DNA of 64,000 nt from Quercus robur (lineage: Eukaryota; Streptophyta; Magnoliopsida; Fagales; Fagaceae). The DNA lies in NCBI RefSeq assembly GCF_932294415.1, contig NC_065543.1, forward strand, positions 45,471,777 to 45,535,776, read 5' to 3'. Positions 11,854-24,012 of the stretch are shown one piece after another. The notes under the pieces were generated by a model. The model made no database searches and was not told the origin of the DNA. It saw nothing but the letters and a program-made list of their open reading frames with translations. The position numbers and the translations under genes were made by a program. Each line of letters begins with the position of its first letter. The first letter of the stretch is position 1.

Positions 11854-12629
11854 TCTTCTCCTAACTACGAGATGTTCTGCTATCAAGGCTGGGAGACAAA
11901 ACACCTGCCTACCCACGTTCTTGTTAGTTTGCTTGGTCAACCTTAGTTCGTCTCCACATTTGCGCACACGTGACACACGGCGCCGGGTGAAATCCAAATT
12001 TTGTCGCACCAAAAATCTGATGCGATCTACACCTACTTGGGGTTTTGACTACAGGAAGAGAGATTCCTTCCTTGTTCGGTTGAAAGGAAGAAATGTCTTT
12101 GGCCTCTGCCTCCCCTGCCTTAATTGTGTCATCCTGAATCTTGGCAACATCCTCAACTTCTGAAGAAGGCTTGGTTCCCTCACCCTCACCTTTATCCTTG
12201 GTCACTCCATTCCTTAGACCTCAATCAACACCCTGGTGGGGCCCTTGGGAAAATTTGAAGAGTTAAGAGCTTAAAACTCCCGCAGAACTCAAGGATCTGT
12301 AAATGAAGAAGAATGACCCCCCCATGCGTCTTATATAGAAGGCAAACCTGGTGGCAATTACTTCGCCCGAATCTCAAAGAAAGAATTACAAGCGAGATAA
12401 ATCTCGCTCAATTTCCAAAGCAGTCTTCAACCGTTGGATTTGCGTCACCTCGTAAAAGACCTTAATGAAAGCGTGCCTCATGTACTGAAACGGCAGGAAC
12501 GCGACTTAAATAAACTAAAAGAATATCTTATAATCAGATGCAGTATAAAATGGGCGCGAAATAACTATCATCACATCGATATCCTTCTTTCCTCTCATGG
12601 GGAAGAAAAGAAGAATCCCGATGGGCTAT

Positions 12630-13273
12630 TGTGGGGGTAACAGATCGAGAAGCCCATACCAATATACACGTTGGGCCAAGGGCCCAGTCCAAGGAAGAAT
12701 CCCTCCTCAGCCATGGGAAGAACCCCTCCTCGGCTAGGTATGGCCGAGGACAAAGGGAACGGCCTATCACTGAGAGTGGCACTCTGGGTCATTCCATGAA
12801 ATAGGAAAAGTACTAAGACAGAAAAAGGACAAAGGAAAGAATGGAAATATCTAAGGGAAAGCTGTCATTATTGCATTCAGTGCTCTGTATTTGATAGAGC
12901 CATATTTTTCTGCCTTTACAATCACTCCCAACAACTTTGGGGCAGCGCTGATGGGACAATTATCAGCACTATGAATCTAAATCGGGAGGAAGGAAACTAG
13001 TATAAAAGGGGGTGATGGGAGGCAATTAAGGAGGACTGCGGGAACCACTACCGCTCACCATATACTAGAAAAAGCTCCTCGGATCGTGCCGAGAACCAAC
13101 CTTCTAAGATAAACTCAGTTCATCTTTGCTTGACTGTCATGAACATCATAATAATTGTTACCTGTGCACTAAGGCCTAGCTCTTCGACCTACTCTCTACA
13201 AATTTATTGTACCGGGCTCACAGGTCCAAGATCCCATACATCTTGGGCTTGGGCTACAAAATGTGACCCTACA
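12630..13273 (+). repeat. 3' long terminal repeat
   Basis: Collinear with the 5' LTR, including TATAAAAGGGGG near 13001. It ends TACA just before the TATAG target duplication. Confidence 0.8.
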
Positions 13274-13332
13274 TATAGTTATATTGTTCAATTAAGTATA
13301 AATAATATCATCCATTCCAATAATAATAAAAT

Positions 13333-14784
13333 GGCGAAAATGCACTTTTAGTCTCCTATATTTTGGGTCAATTTTCATTTTGGTCCCAAAGTTGATTTCG
13401 TTACAAATTCCATCCCTAAAAAAAGAAATCGTTTTTAAAATGGTCTCTACCATCAATCCACTAACAGAAACCTCCTACGTGACAAACAGAGTGTCTTGCT
13501 TACTGATGTGGCGCAAACATGGCCATTAAAATATTAATAAAAATAATTATTTGGCATTTTTTTAATACCACGTCAGATTTAAATTAATAAAACATTAAAA
13601 AAAAGGCCAGATCAGAAAATTCAAAAAAAAAAAAAATTCCTCAATTTTAGTTTTAATTAAAAACAAACAAACAAAAAATTATTATTTTTAGATTAAAGAT
13701 TGAGGCAGAAGAATTGCCGAGCGAAGAGAGCTGAGCGGGTATAATGTCGGAGAGGGAGAGAGACTTGATTTGCTAAATCTGAATCTGATCGAGCGCAGCG
13801 AATTTGATCTAATTGGTCTTCTTGGAAGCCTCGGCAGCAAGCTCCATGGATTTCTTGGTGGTTTTAGTGACCAAATCGAAAATGTTGACGGAACTCGTGA
13901 GAGTCTGAGATCTCCTCGCCGCTTCTTCTGCCAAGCCTTTCGCTCTCTTCCAAATGTCCTCCATTGTTGTTGATTTTTTTGAATCTCAAAATCTCAAATC
14001 TGAAATTCTTTGTTTGTTTGTTTGTGTTACTTTTTTTAGTGGGTTCGACTTGTTGGATTGTTGGGTTCGACTTGGTGGGATTTACTGGGTTCTAAGGTGG
14101 ATTTCTTGGTTCGACTTTCTGGGTTCTGAGGTGGGATTGCTAGATTTTCTGGGTTCAACTTGCCTGAGATGGGTTTTTCTGGATTTGAGATTTTTTTTTG
14201 TTTGGGTTGGTTATGTTGTATTTTTGAATTAATTTGTTACTTTGGGGCTTTGGGATTTGATGATTTTGCTGGTGTTTGAAAAAATGGTGGATTTGAGATT
14301 TATGATTTTGTTTTTGAGCTGAATTTTTTGGGTTTTTTTTGTGTGTTTGTTTCTTAAGAAAAATTTTGGGTTTGCTAGTTTGTTTGCCAGGGAAGAACAT
14401 GATGTTCATGTTCTGGAAAAGAAGAAATGTCCTTACGAAAAAAAAAGTATAAAATAAAATATAATTATATTTATGTTTATTTTTAAATTTTTTTGAATAT
14501 TCCGATATGGCCTTTTTTTTAATGTTTTATTAATTTAAATCTGACATGGCATTAAAAAAATACCAAATAGTTATTTTTAATAATATTTTAATCGCCACGT
14601 TTGTGCCACGTCAATAAGTAGGACACTCTGTCTGCCATCTAGGAGGTTTCTGTCAGTGGGTTAATGGCATGGACCATTTTAAAAACAATTTTCTTTTTTT
14701 AGGGATGAAATTTGCAACGAAATCAATTTTAGAACCAAAATGAAAATTGACCCAAAATGTGAGGATCAAAAGTTCATTTTCGCC
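13333..14784. mobile_element. Pack-MULE: Mutator-like element with long TIRs, 9-bp target duplication
   Basis: The termini GGCGAAAATG... and ...CATTTTCGCC begin inverted repeats of roughly 250-300 bp (about 13333-13620 and 14500-14784). Both arms carry the GGTCAATTTTCATTTTGGT block and the CACGTC/GACACTCTGT block. The identical 9-mer TAATAAAAT sits at 13324-13332 and 14785-14793, the Mutator target size. Between the arms is a GC-richer segment with a piece of a host exon on the minus strand (13809-13964) and no transposase. This is the definition of a Pack-MULE. Confidence 0.88.
13809..13964 (-). pseudogene. Captured host exon inside the Pack-MULE
   Basis: Read on the minus strand, the segment starts MEDIWKRAKGLAEEAARRSQ and continues with a Lys/Ala-rich amphipathic stretch ending in ELAAEASKKTN. 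It is 51 codons, then TAG. After the stop the same frame still reads IKFAALDQIQI before another stop. This suggests a once longer exon (ASKK..QIK.AALKQ.. in the plant protein that I vaguely recall, whose name I cannot give). The captured part appears to be the first exon with its own start. The sequence to its right (about 13970-14400) may be the captured 5' UTR or promoter. Whether it is transcribed cannot be seen. Confidence 0.6.
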
Positions 14785-14793
14785 TAATAAAAT

Positions 14794-15534
14794 CCAATAT
14801 AATTATAAGTTTGAATTTAGTTTTTAAATTTAAAATATAGCATCTAAGAAATTACATTAGCGTAAAAACCGATACCTACTCACCAAAGATTTTGTTCCAT
14901 CAAAATCAGAATCGTATAACTATCTATCTTTTACATTGAATTTAAGCTTTTACTTCTTGTCAATCTAGGAATAGTGAATTTGACTGCAGAAAGAAGAGGA
15001 ATCAAATTTCAAACTTAAATTTTTTTCCTCATAAAGGAATTTGGACATTACTTTTTCATGGATGGATACTGTCATACTGCTGATTTTTCTAATTTCTTGT
15101 TGCCTTTAGCCTTTTACTTGGCTGTTCCCATTTATTTATTTCTAGTCTCTTCGAATGAAACTCACAAAGAGGAAGGAAGAAGACAGTTAGGAAGTATAAA
15201 GTGTATAACACCTAACCTTGTACAATAATTCTTGCAAAAAGACCTATGGCATTGACCTTATTACAATCTTTAAGAGATTTATAACTAATGGTCGGTGGTC
15301 CTAATTGTTGAACATTAAAATTGACAAATAATATGAAATTAACAATTATATAAAAATTGGCATACAATTTTTTTTTTAATGGGTAATGGTCAACCAAATA
15401 TAATTACTATATCATTGAAGTGATAAATTAAAGAACATCAAAACAAAACATAAAAAGTGCCAATTCACACCAAACTAGGACTAATGAGATTAATGCTATC
15501 ATCAAACTTTTATAAAAATGTGAAGCCCAATAAA
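14794..15534. other. Intergenic, nothing recognised; 3' flank of the BURP gene
   Basis: AT-rich. The part next to 15535 should contain the 3' UTR of the minus-strand BURP gene. AATAAA-like hexamers are frequent, but none can be singled out. Confidence 0.5.
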
Positions 15535-17607
15535 TCAATCAGCAATGGTCCATGTCATGTCATTCTCAAAGATCCAATGGCACACCTCAATTTGTCCTGG
15601 GCTGGACCCCAGTGCCACGAAGGCCCCATGCTCTGGGCCCCATGCTGACGTGTCAATGTGACAGATGGCAACACCATGGTTGATCTTAGCCTTGCTCTCC
15701 ACATCAAGAATGTCAGCCTCATAGACTCTAACTTTCGGCACAGAGTGGCAATAATACAGTAGGTAAGGGTACAGGCTCTGATGGCAGGACACCGATTTGG
15801 TCACTTCTCCACCGTTGATCCCTTTGACTGACCCAATCGTCACATTTTGCTTTGACCCACTCACATTTTCGGTGCTCCTCACCACCACATTGTGGCCCAA
15901 AACCGTGACTGCAAAGTCTATCATGTCCTCCACCGAGCCCACGCACCGCTTGGTCTCACCCTGGCTCGGACCCCTCTCGCACTCAGCCAGCGCGTTGGCC
16001 AGCACGCGCCCCATGGCCGAGCCCTCCCGCGCGTGAAAAATCCCCGCAATCTCGGACAAATGCAAGGTCGAAAATGGTAGTTTCGACAAAATGCCCCGGG
16101 GCAAAAACGACCTTTTGGGCATTTTGTCACTAATGTCGGGCATCACCATGACATTTCCCTGCTTCAGCATAGACTCCCTGAAAAACTTGCCCGGTTCCAC
16201 CCATCTATTTACAGAACTGCCACTATCACTGCCACTACCACGTACAGAACCAATAGTACTCTGTGTTACAGTGCTGAAATTGCTGTACTCAGAAAATGTG
16301 ACACCCTTTAACGCGTATTCCTTGAATGTGCGGTCCATGCTATAAGATCTGAATCCTATTGACGTACCACTATTAACTGTGCCTTTACCATACTCTTTAA
16401 ATGTGTCATTTCCATGGTTAAATGATTTCCCATAGTTTGCGAAATTCACTTTCCCGGAATTTGAATTCCTAGCATAAGATTGAAAAGAATTGTCACCCAC
16501 ATTTGCTTTATATCTATAGCTTTGAAAGCTATCGATCCCTGAGCTCCCACCATTGCCATAGCTCTTGAAATTGTTATGTGGGTTATTACCTGATTGACCG
16601 TACACTTTAAACGAGTCGTTTGCACCTTTACCTGAATCGCCGTAGCTTGTGAAAGTTGAAGCAATGGTGTTGGAATTGCCGTCGTAATTGTTGAACTCGC
16701 TAGGTGTGGAGTGTCCATTCTTGTTGTAGATGGTGAAAGCTTGAGAGCCCGAGTTGGTGTCGTCGCTATAGGTTGAGAAAGTGAGTTTGTGATTGTTGGA
16801 GTCCGAGTTATAGACAGTGAATTGGAGATTGGGCACGTTGACGAGCTTGTCGTAGTTCTTGAACTCGCCGGAGCCACCAGTGGCTGCGGAGGCGTAGCTG
16901 GTGAAGTTGGTGTCGGCTACATTGCCGTTGTTTGCGTAGTTTGTGAAGGTTTCACTGTGACTCGTTGAGGATCTGCTGTATTTTTTGAACGAGTCATTGA
17001 GGTTGTTTAACCCATCTGAGTAGTTCTTGAACGAGTCGATCCCTGTTCGCTTGGAGGAACCATAGTTTTCGAAGTGTTTGTTGGAGTAGGCAGTAAAGTT
17101 TGAGTCTTTGGTGGGGATAGAAACTTGGGTTGTTGCTTGATTTTCGAAAAGACAGTACAAATTGGCTAAGGAACAAAAGGAGTTGAAGTGGGAAGAGAGT
17201 GAGTTTTGGGATGCGAGGTTTGTGAAAAAGGCTGAGTCTTGAGCATTGAGTGGTGAGGCTTTGGAGAGAAGGAATTGCGGTTTTGGGAGAGTGTTTGAGA
17301 TGTGATTGTTCCAATACCGGATGAGAGATGCTTTGGGAGTGAAAGGGTTGGCTTGGACTTGGAGTGAAGAGATTGGTGTGACTGTTTCAGTTGTTGTTGT
17401 TGTCTTGGCATGAGAAACCTGCATATATCAGACAAATTAACACAAGAAGGTTCATGCTATAGATAGATAGGATAGACAGTGTAAAGAGATTTTGTGTAAT
17501 GTAAAGCCAAAAACAAGAAGACACTTAGATATACTTACATTGAAATGTGAGAGTAATAAGAACAAGAAGAAGATGAGAAAACTAGTCCTATTGGTTTGTC
17601 TTTCCAT
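15535..17607 (-). CDS. Polygalacturonase 1 beta-like protein, BURP domain
   Basis: A secreted cell-wall protein of the PG1beta class, the non-catalytic BURP partner of polygalacturonase that affects pectin solubilisation (established for tomato). Two exons, 17539-17607 and 15535-17418, joined in phase 0 across a GT-AG intron, give 650 residues. Residues 1-23 are a signal peptide (MERQTNRTSFLIFFLFLLLS...). FTPKASLIRYWNN (49-61) is the family N-terminal box. About 131-396 holds some 21 copies of the FxxY repeat, roughly every 14 residues. The C-terminus (about 437-650) is a BURP domain with CH-X10-CH-X27-CH-X25-CH-X8-W, all Cys/His and the Trp present. The upstream in-frame ATG inside the intron edge (17424) is not the start, because the signal peptide exon explains the N-terminus. 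Length and layout are normal and the gene looks functional. Confidence 0.95.
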
Positions 17608-17681
17608 TGTGTGTGTGTGTGTGTGGCTGTAAAGGAAAGACAGACAGACAGACAGAGAGAAAGGGTTGGATTATTGAGAGC

Positions 17682-17689
17682 ATATATAG
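17682..17689 (-). promoter_or_regulatory. TATA box of the BURP gene
   Basis: On the minus strand CTATATATG lies about 75 bp upstream of the start codon at 17607. A CA-rich (GT)n run and a (CAGA)n stretch lie between the two and would be the 5' UTR. Confidence 0.55.
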
Positions 17690-17699
17690 AGATGCCTCC

Positions 17700-19821
17700 T
17701 CTTTTTCCGAAACTTGCCTGCTTTTGTTCGGAAATTTACTTTTTCTTTTTTCTTTTTCTTTTTTTTCCTTTTTTCAGATACCATTAATCCATTAGTACAA
17801 TGAAAATAAAAATCATCCACTTCATATATTATTTATCGCATTTTTTTAGATATATAAAGTAACTAAAAAGTCTAAAATATTTATATATAAAAAAACCAAT
17901 AAACATGTAACTTATTGTAAGGTTTTTTTTTTTTTTTTTTTGAGAAGAAGTTCCTTATTATGAGTGATTGAGAATAAAGTGAAATACTAAAAAAAAATTG
18001 TTCATTATAAAGGATGTCGGTAACTTTAAAGTACCTGAAAAATAATATAAAAACAAAAATGAAGATATTATATTTTATATATGCTTTTTGAAGTCAGTCA
18101 TTTTTTTTTTTTTTTTTTTGAGAAAGTTGAAAGTCAGTCATTAGGTCTTATATCAAAGACTAGATTACGCTATCATTAGAATGGGATCGGGTTTTATAAA
18201 GAGGATTGAAATGGGCACATTAAAACCTTTCTCAAAAAAAAAAAAAAAAAAGGGCACATTAAAATTTGAAAATAAACAACAATCTCTCTCTCTCTCTCTC
18301 TCTCATTTAATAAAGATTCTGATACATTATTTTTTTGATGAGTAGATTGTGATACATTAATATGCGAGTAATGAGTAGAGTAAATTATGGGAAATGGTAG
18401 CCAAAATGGTGTACGTGTTTAGGAAATCAAGAGCATAAATTAGTTACTAGTGGGCTAGAAGTGGTTCGGTTTCTTTTTTTGTTTTGAGAATCGGGTTAGA
18501 AGTGGTTCGGTTTCAGTGAACCACAGCATCGGGTTTCAAATCATTTGTGGAAAACAAAGAGTATAATCTAAAGGTTTCTGAACATGTTTCAATGTGACAC
18601 AAATATCAAAAGGCTATAGCTAGGCTAAGCTGGTTTGTAATAGTCCAAGATAATACAGGAATCTATGGTTTTGTTTTTTGTAGGTTATAATAAGCTTCCA
18701 ATAACTACAATAGAGTAAATAGTTACTCCCCAATCCTGAAGGAGAAAAACAAAATAGAATGCTTTGCTTTTGGCTCATAGTGACCCACAAGTTAAAACTA
18801 GTGCAGTGTGCTCTGTGCAGAACAGCTACAAGTGCCTGCTATAAAAGCATTACCGCGTTAGCTAGAAAATTAACAAAGCTAGAAAACCAAAAAATTAAAG
18901 TTCTCCTCTGCAAGTGCAACAACTACTGTTCCTAAAGTTAATTTTTTTCTGGTCCAAATTTTCAAAAGCATGTCCAGTTAGCTGCATTAATCATAACCTG
19001 TGCTTGTTCTATGGTGATATAACGCGGGACTGCAGGTCGGCACCTAAAATTGCAGACAGGGAGCATGATATATAAAAGCAAAACATCATACATAATGATT
19101 AATAACAAGAATATATCTCACGCATTCGATACATGTAACTTTATTTTATAAATATATGAGTCTCTAGATCCACTTGTTAGGAAAGGAATGATGAATATAT
19201 CAAATAAATAAGATAATTATTAGTTAACCGCGTCACATAAGAGGTGTAGAGGAGTCTTTGCCTCAATAATTCTTTAAATTCTGCACCTCCCCACCCCCCC
19301 TCTCAAGTGATTAAGAAGATTTTGAGAGATGAGAAGTGTAGACGAAGACTTTATAGGTATATATATATATACCAAACTTCTAAGTAACTTAGGCTCGTAT
19401 AAAACCAACATCTAATCAATTCCCTCCATAGCAATGTGAAACAAAACCCATTAAGGGACGGTTTCATGAAACCACCCAGTCATAGTATGTGACTCACTCT
19501 CATAAGATATTTTTGGCCCATTAAGAGACCCTTTAGAGAGTTTCTAGCTCAATAGTTCAATTGCAATTTTTAAACAAAGTAATGTTAAGAATAATATAAA
19601 TTTTACTAAACAAACCTTACAATGTGATGTGTCAATTTTTAAACACAAAGCAAAAAAGTTTTTATAAAATTTATAATGATTTCACTTTTTAAGTTGTTTT
19701 TTAATGATAAATTAATAATAGTTTTAACATTTTTCATAAGAAAAAGATATAATAAAAAAAGGAAAAGAAAAATCACCACTCTAGCAAAAGAACAACATAA
19801 GTGTTGATTAAGAATGAAGAA
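17700..19821. other. Intergenic, upstream of the BURP gene
   Basis: No gene or full element recognised. It contains T and A homopolymers (17922-17941, 18102-18120, 18235-18251) and a (CT)n run at 18284-18304. Confidence 0.5.
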
Positions 19822-19986
19822 TGTTGGATCCGGTGGGCTATTGCACCATGCAATTACTATATCTATGTAAGATGTAAAACTTAATAAGGTAAAAAGTAAA
19901 ATATTAAAAAAAAAAAAATTTCCCTATCAAATTTTACATCGCACAAGAGATGATAATTGCATAGTGCAATAGGTCTCCAATGATGA
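19822..19986. mobile_element. MITE with ~50-bp imperfect terminal inverted repeats
   Basis: GGGCTATTGCACCATGCAATTA on the left is matched on the right by the reverse complement of TAATTGCATAGTGCAATAGG. The arms run to the TTTTACATC / GATGTAAAA point around an A-rich loop. No coding. The superfamily is not certain. Confidence 0.7.
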
Positions 19987-20304
19987 AAACTTGGGTAGTA
20001 CATAGTTGATGGCACGCCTATTTATTAGAAGAGTGGAGACTTGGGAACAATTGTACGTAGGAAAAGGGAACTGAATTTCTGGCCACTAAATACAACAAAA
20101 TACTCATAATTTATGAGTCTCATCAATACATGGAGCCTACATATTATGAACGTTTGCATATAACCTAATTACAAGATACATATTGAGATCCAGTTCAATA
20201 CCACCTAATGCGATGGCTCTTAATAACTCAGATGGAGAGTTGAAAAAAAAAATTCATTCTAAACTATTGAATAAATAAAATTAAAAAAAAGAAAGAAGTA
20301 AAAA

Positions 20305-20343
<39 letters not shown>

Positions 20344-20770
20344 TGTGATTAGAAGAGCGGGTAACTGCACCGGGTGAGGCCGATCGTAATCCACAAGCAA
20401 CCACCTCCAGAAGTCGGTATAGTATTGCTATTTACTATTTAGTAGCAAAGCATGTGGCCCGCATCTGGATAATGGGAAATGGAGGTTGATGAATGATTAT
20501 GGACAACCCAAAAAGACGGCTGGCTTTGCGCCTTTGCCTTTCTTACAAAGACTATAAAATAAATTAGTTTTGAGTACTGATGGGATGCCTTTCATTTTCA
20601 TTATTATATTTATAGGTGTGTTGGAATTCCTTATTGATAAACTTTTTTCCTTAAAAGCTAAAAGTACATTAAAAAAATAGTGGCAGTTTGATATGAAATT
20701 TTGAGTAATAATTTTCAATTTTTAAATAATATTATACATATTTTTATATGTTTTTTCACTCATCCGTATT
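19987..20770. other. Intergenic; 34-bp poly(A) tract at 20306-20339
   Basis: Nothing gene-like. The long A run could be the tail of a decayed retroposon, but the sequence on its left is not recognisable. Confidence 0.4.
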
Positions 20771-21039
20771 AAGGATGACAATTTTACCCCAACCCGTTTG
20801 ACCCGTCCCTCCTTGCTTTGCTCACCTCGCAAAGGTAGTGGGACGGGGATGAGGGGAGATTTTAGCCTCACACCACGGGACGGGGAAGGAATGAGTTTAG
20901 ACTTTTTAGACTCACCCCACCCTGCCTTGTATTGATAAGGGTTAAATTGTAAAATTTTCATACCCTAAAACCCTATAATTTAAACGAACATATTATCAGT
21001 TTATTATATTCCACCTAACGTGGCTCTATGCCCTTTTTT

Positions 21040-21070
<31 letters not shown>

Positions 21071-21516
21071 TGGAAATAAGTTATCAATTTTAATGTTTTC
21101 TTTTGTCTTTGTTAGAAACAAATTTATATACCATTGAATCATTGATTTTGTACTATGAGATTTTTGTTTTTATTGTGATAGTGTCGTGTTAAACAATTGG
21201 ATAATATTATTCAGTATTTGCTAAAAAATAGTTTGATTTGATGGAATAAATTTATTTGTAATTTCAAGTATATTTTTATTAATGAAATAGGTTTTATTAA
21301 AAAAATAATAATAACTTTGGGCAAATCAACAAAAACTAGAGTTTTGCGGGGTAGGGCGGGGCTTCGTGGGGCCCCAAGGGGCGGGGATGGGGCAACAAAA
21401 TTTTCCCCATCACGCGGGGCGGGGCGGGGATGGGGGAAGACAAATCCATGCGAGGCGGGGGCAAAGATCTCATCCTTCGGCCTTGCCCCGTCCTATTGCC
21501 ATCCCTAATCCATATT
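20762..21516. mobile_element. hAT-like non-autonomous TIR element
   Basis: The terminal inverted repeats are AAGGATGACAAT on the left (20771) and, read inward from the right, TAGGGATGGCAATAGGACGGG (21507). Flanks ATCCGTATT and ATCCATATT (20762-20770, 21508-21516) match at 8 of 9 bases, fitting an 8-bp hAT duplication. Both subterminal zones are strongly GC-rich (repeated GGGGCGGGGATGGGG) around an AT-rich centre. No transposase. A (CT)n run lies at 21040-21062. Confidence 0.65.
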
Positions 21517-22573
21517 TTCAAAAAATACAAACAACATTACTAGAATAATATTACCAAACAGACCCATAATTAATTTGCCCCTCCAGATTAAAGCACACCA
21601 CAAAATTTTATGGGGTGCAAATAAATATAATATCATTTATTAAAGTATTAAACTTTAGTACAAAATAGTTAATAATAAATCACACCTCTTGTGGTTCAAG
21701 TGTTAGCCCAACCATAAATAATGACATCTTTTAATTGATAACAATGCTGGGAGGATTGGAAAACAAAAACCAAAGATCTAACTAAAAATGTACTGAATTT
21801 ATGAGTAGAAATGGTGGGCGAGCTTTGCTTGTTAAGGACAATGTGAATCCGTATGTTTCTAGAGAGCCCCCTTATTCATTTAGGAGAAGATTAACTTTGT
21901 GTTTGGAAGTTTGGAAGGGGCAAGGAGAGGAGAGGGGAGAAGAGTGATAGGAAATAATTATCTCTTTCTCTTATTTGGATATTTTAAAAATTAAGTTGAG
22001 AGAGAAAAATAGAGGAGAGTTGTCATACAAAATTACAAATTGACAATTATGACTTTTATTTGCTAATTTTGAGAAAATAGATATAAATTGACATCATAAG
22101 AATAACATCGACAATTTAAATGATTTTTATATAAGTGAGACCCATCCCCTCTACTCCCCCTACAAATTCCTCCAATTTTGGGAAGTTAAAAAAGAGGGGT
22201 TAGGAGGGACAAGTATAAGTGTATAACATACCCCTCCAAACCCCTCCCATTCTCTCTTTAAAAAACACCTAAACAAGGTTCATTAAATCCTATCCCTCTC
22301 ATTCCTTCTACTTCAATCTCCTCTCTCTTCATCCCAAAAAAAGCTTAATGATAAGTGTGAGGATGACGATTTTTGGGATTTTTTTTGTGTGTGTTTAACA
22401 GTGTCTCTTCGACTTTTTTGTTAATGGATGTCATATATATTTGATAAAAAAAATTAACACATCTCCCAATTTGTAAACCAAAAGGGATTTCGAGGTTGTT
22501 GATCCTTTTCCTCCTTGCTTCCATCATGTAGATCACATAAAAGTCTGTCATATTACTCATATCTTTTCTTCTT
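21517..22573. other. Intergenic; possible decayed TIR element at about 21896-22276
   Basis: TTTGTGTTTGGAAGTTTGGAA near 21896 and CCTAAACAAGGTTCATTAAA near 22268 look like worn inverted ends of a MITE with a purine-rich interior. This is not proven. The rest shows nothing. Confidence 0.3.
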
Positions 22574-22753
22574 GAGTAATGTTATGTCCATAATATTTTC
22601 ATAATAATTTCACAACAAATCTTAAGTGGTAAGTTATTATAGGTTTTAATATGAGCCCATTAATGACACAACTTTTTTATCCACCAGTAACAATTTGTCA
22701 CTTAAGATTTGTTGTGAGTTTGTTGTGAAAATGTTATGGACATAGTATTACTC
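22574..22753. mobile_element. MITE, about 180 bp, long inverted arms
   Basis: The left arm GAGTAATGTTATGTCCATAA and the right arm (reverse complement) GAGTAATACTATGTCCATAA run about 55 bp each to CTTAAGTG, so the element can fold into a hairpin. A related motif (CTTAAAATTTATTGTGAAA) also occurs inside the element at 35350-36949. Confidence 0.8.
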
Positions 22754-23055
22754 TTTATTCTATCATTTGCTTGCTACATCTACCGTGTAGCACACAGAGT
22801 CAAACTTGAGCATAACTCATTTTATATATATATATATATAAAAAAAAAAAAAAAAAAAAAACAATATATAATTACACAATCAATGGATTTTTAATAGGAA
22901 TATTTATTATCATCTAAAAATAAGTATATTTACTTAAAAATAGCTCACACACAAACTAACACAAACGAAACTAGTAAGGATGTCTAGTACAAGCTTCGAC
23001 CGTCTCACCCTTTCTTTATATACTCTATATATATCATATGTTATCACAAGTTAAA

Positions 23056-24012
23056 TGTTGATACTATTGAAATATGTGGACACAAATGTGTAGAGATTGT
23101 GTACAAGGTGTGTTAAAGAAATATTTTATGTAATTGGCTAATCCTTTGACAAAACACACTTTACTTGTACTTGGGTAGATCTAGGATGTGTTTAATACTT
23201 AAAAGTACAAGAGTTCAAATCTAGTATTGAAGTCATGCAAATTTGTCCAAGAAACAAGTGAAGAAGTGTTGATTCATTAAAGCTCGATAGCTGTATCTAT
23301 CGAGCTTTATGAAATTTAGATTTCCAGATCTGATTTTCGGCCCATGCTTATGTATTTGTGTAGGGTTTCTTTTCTTACAATCCTAGACATATATAAGGCT
23401 TATTTTAGAAGCCGTCACATATGAGAATATAAGGAGAACATATGCAAAAAGCGACCGATGCCTTATTCTCTTTGAAAGAAGTTACTGTGTCTTTTGCGCC
23501 TTAGGGTTTTGTAACCAAGTACTTCTTGATCTTCATTGTTGATAAAGTGAAGAACTTTGCAATCAACATCTTCTTCAAGTTGGTGTGTTAGTCACGTACT
23601 AGGAGCCATGCATCTTTGGTTAGTCACGTAGTAAGATCCGTGCAAAAAGGGTGGCGTTCATATATTGAAGAGTTCAGAGGTTCTGAAACGGTAGAAAGTT
23701 TCTGCTGTATGTTTATCTACGGGGATTGTAGAGTCTAAGAATAAAGATTTTGAACTAGATCTGAAACTTTTCTTTACTATAGTGGATTGCTTTTCAGGAA
23801 GGTTTCCCTACAAATTTTTTTACTGTAAAACTAGTTTGTTTCATTAGTTTTCCTGAGTCATCATATCTTGTTTTATTTATTTTTTCGCTGCATGATTTTG
23901 ACATGATATTGATATTTATTTGTTTTAATAAGTTTTATTCATAATAAATCTAATTAACAATTTGGGTTTAATACTTGTTAATTTTATCAACCGGGGTCTA
24001 AATTTCCTAACA
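23056..24012 (+). mobile_element. Solo-LTR-like remnant of a Copia element
   Basis: It starts TGTTGATACTATTG and ends GGGGTCTAAATTTCCTAACA. Inside is a palindrome around AAGCTCGATAG/CTATCGAGCTT (23279-23307) and an R/U5-like zone (GAACTAGATCTGAAACTTTTC). No coding. The flanks show no clear target duplication, so the limits may be off or the ends decayed. It looks old and broken. Confidence 0.55.

Larger units (their letters stand above)
10313..13278 (+). mobile_element. Non-autonomous LTR retrotransposon fossil (LARD-like), TATAG target duplication
   Basis: Direct terminal repeats start at 10318 and 12630 (TGTGGGGGTAACAGA) and carry TATAAAAGGGGG boxes near 10677. The 3' LTR ends ...CCCTACA at 13273. 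TATAG flanks the element at 10313-10317 and 13274-13278. A purine-rich tract precedes the 3' LTR (about 12600-12614). The internal 1.7 kb holds tandem repeats but no recognisable gag-pol, only a minus-strand frame of unknown nature at 11924-12205. By eye the LTRs differ at roughly 6-7% of sites, so the insertion is old. It must have relied on a partner element for its proteins. Confidence 0.8.
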
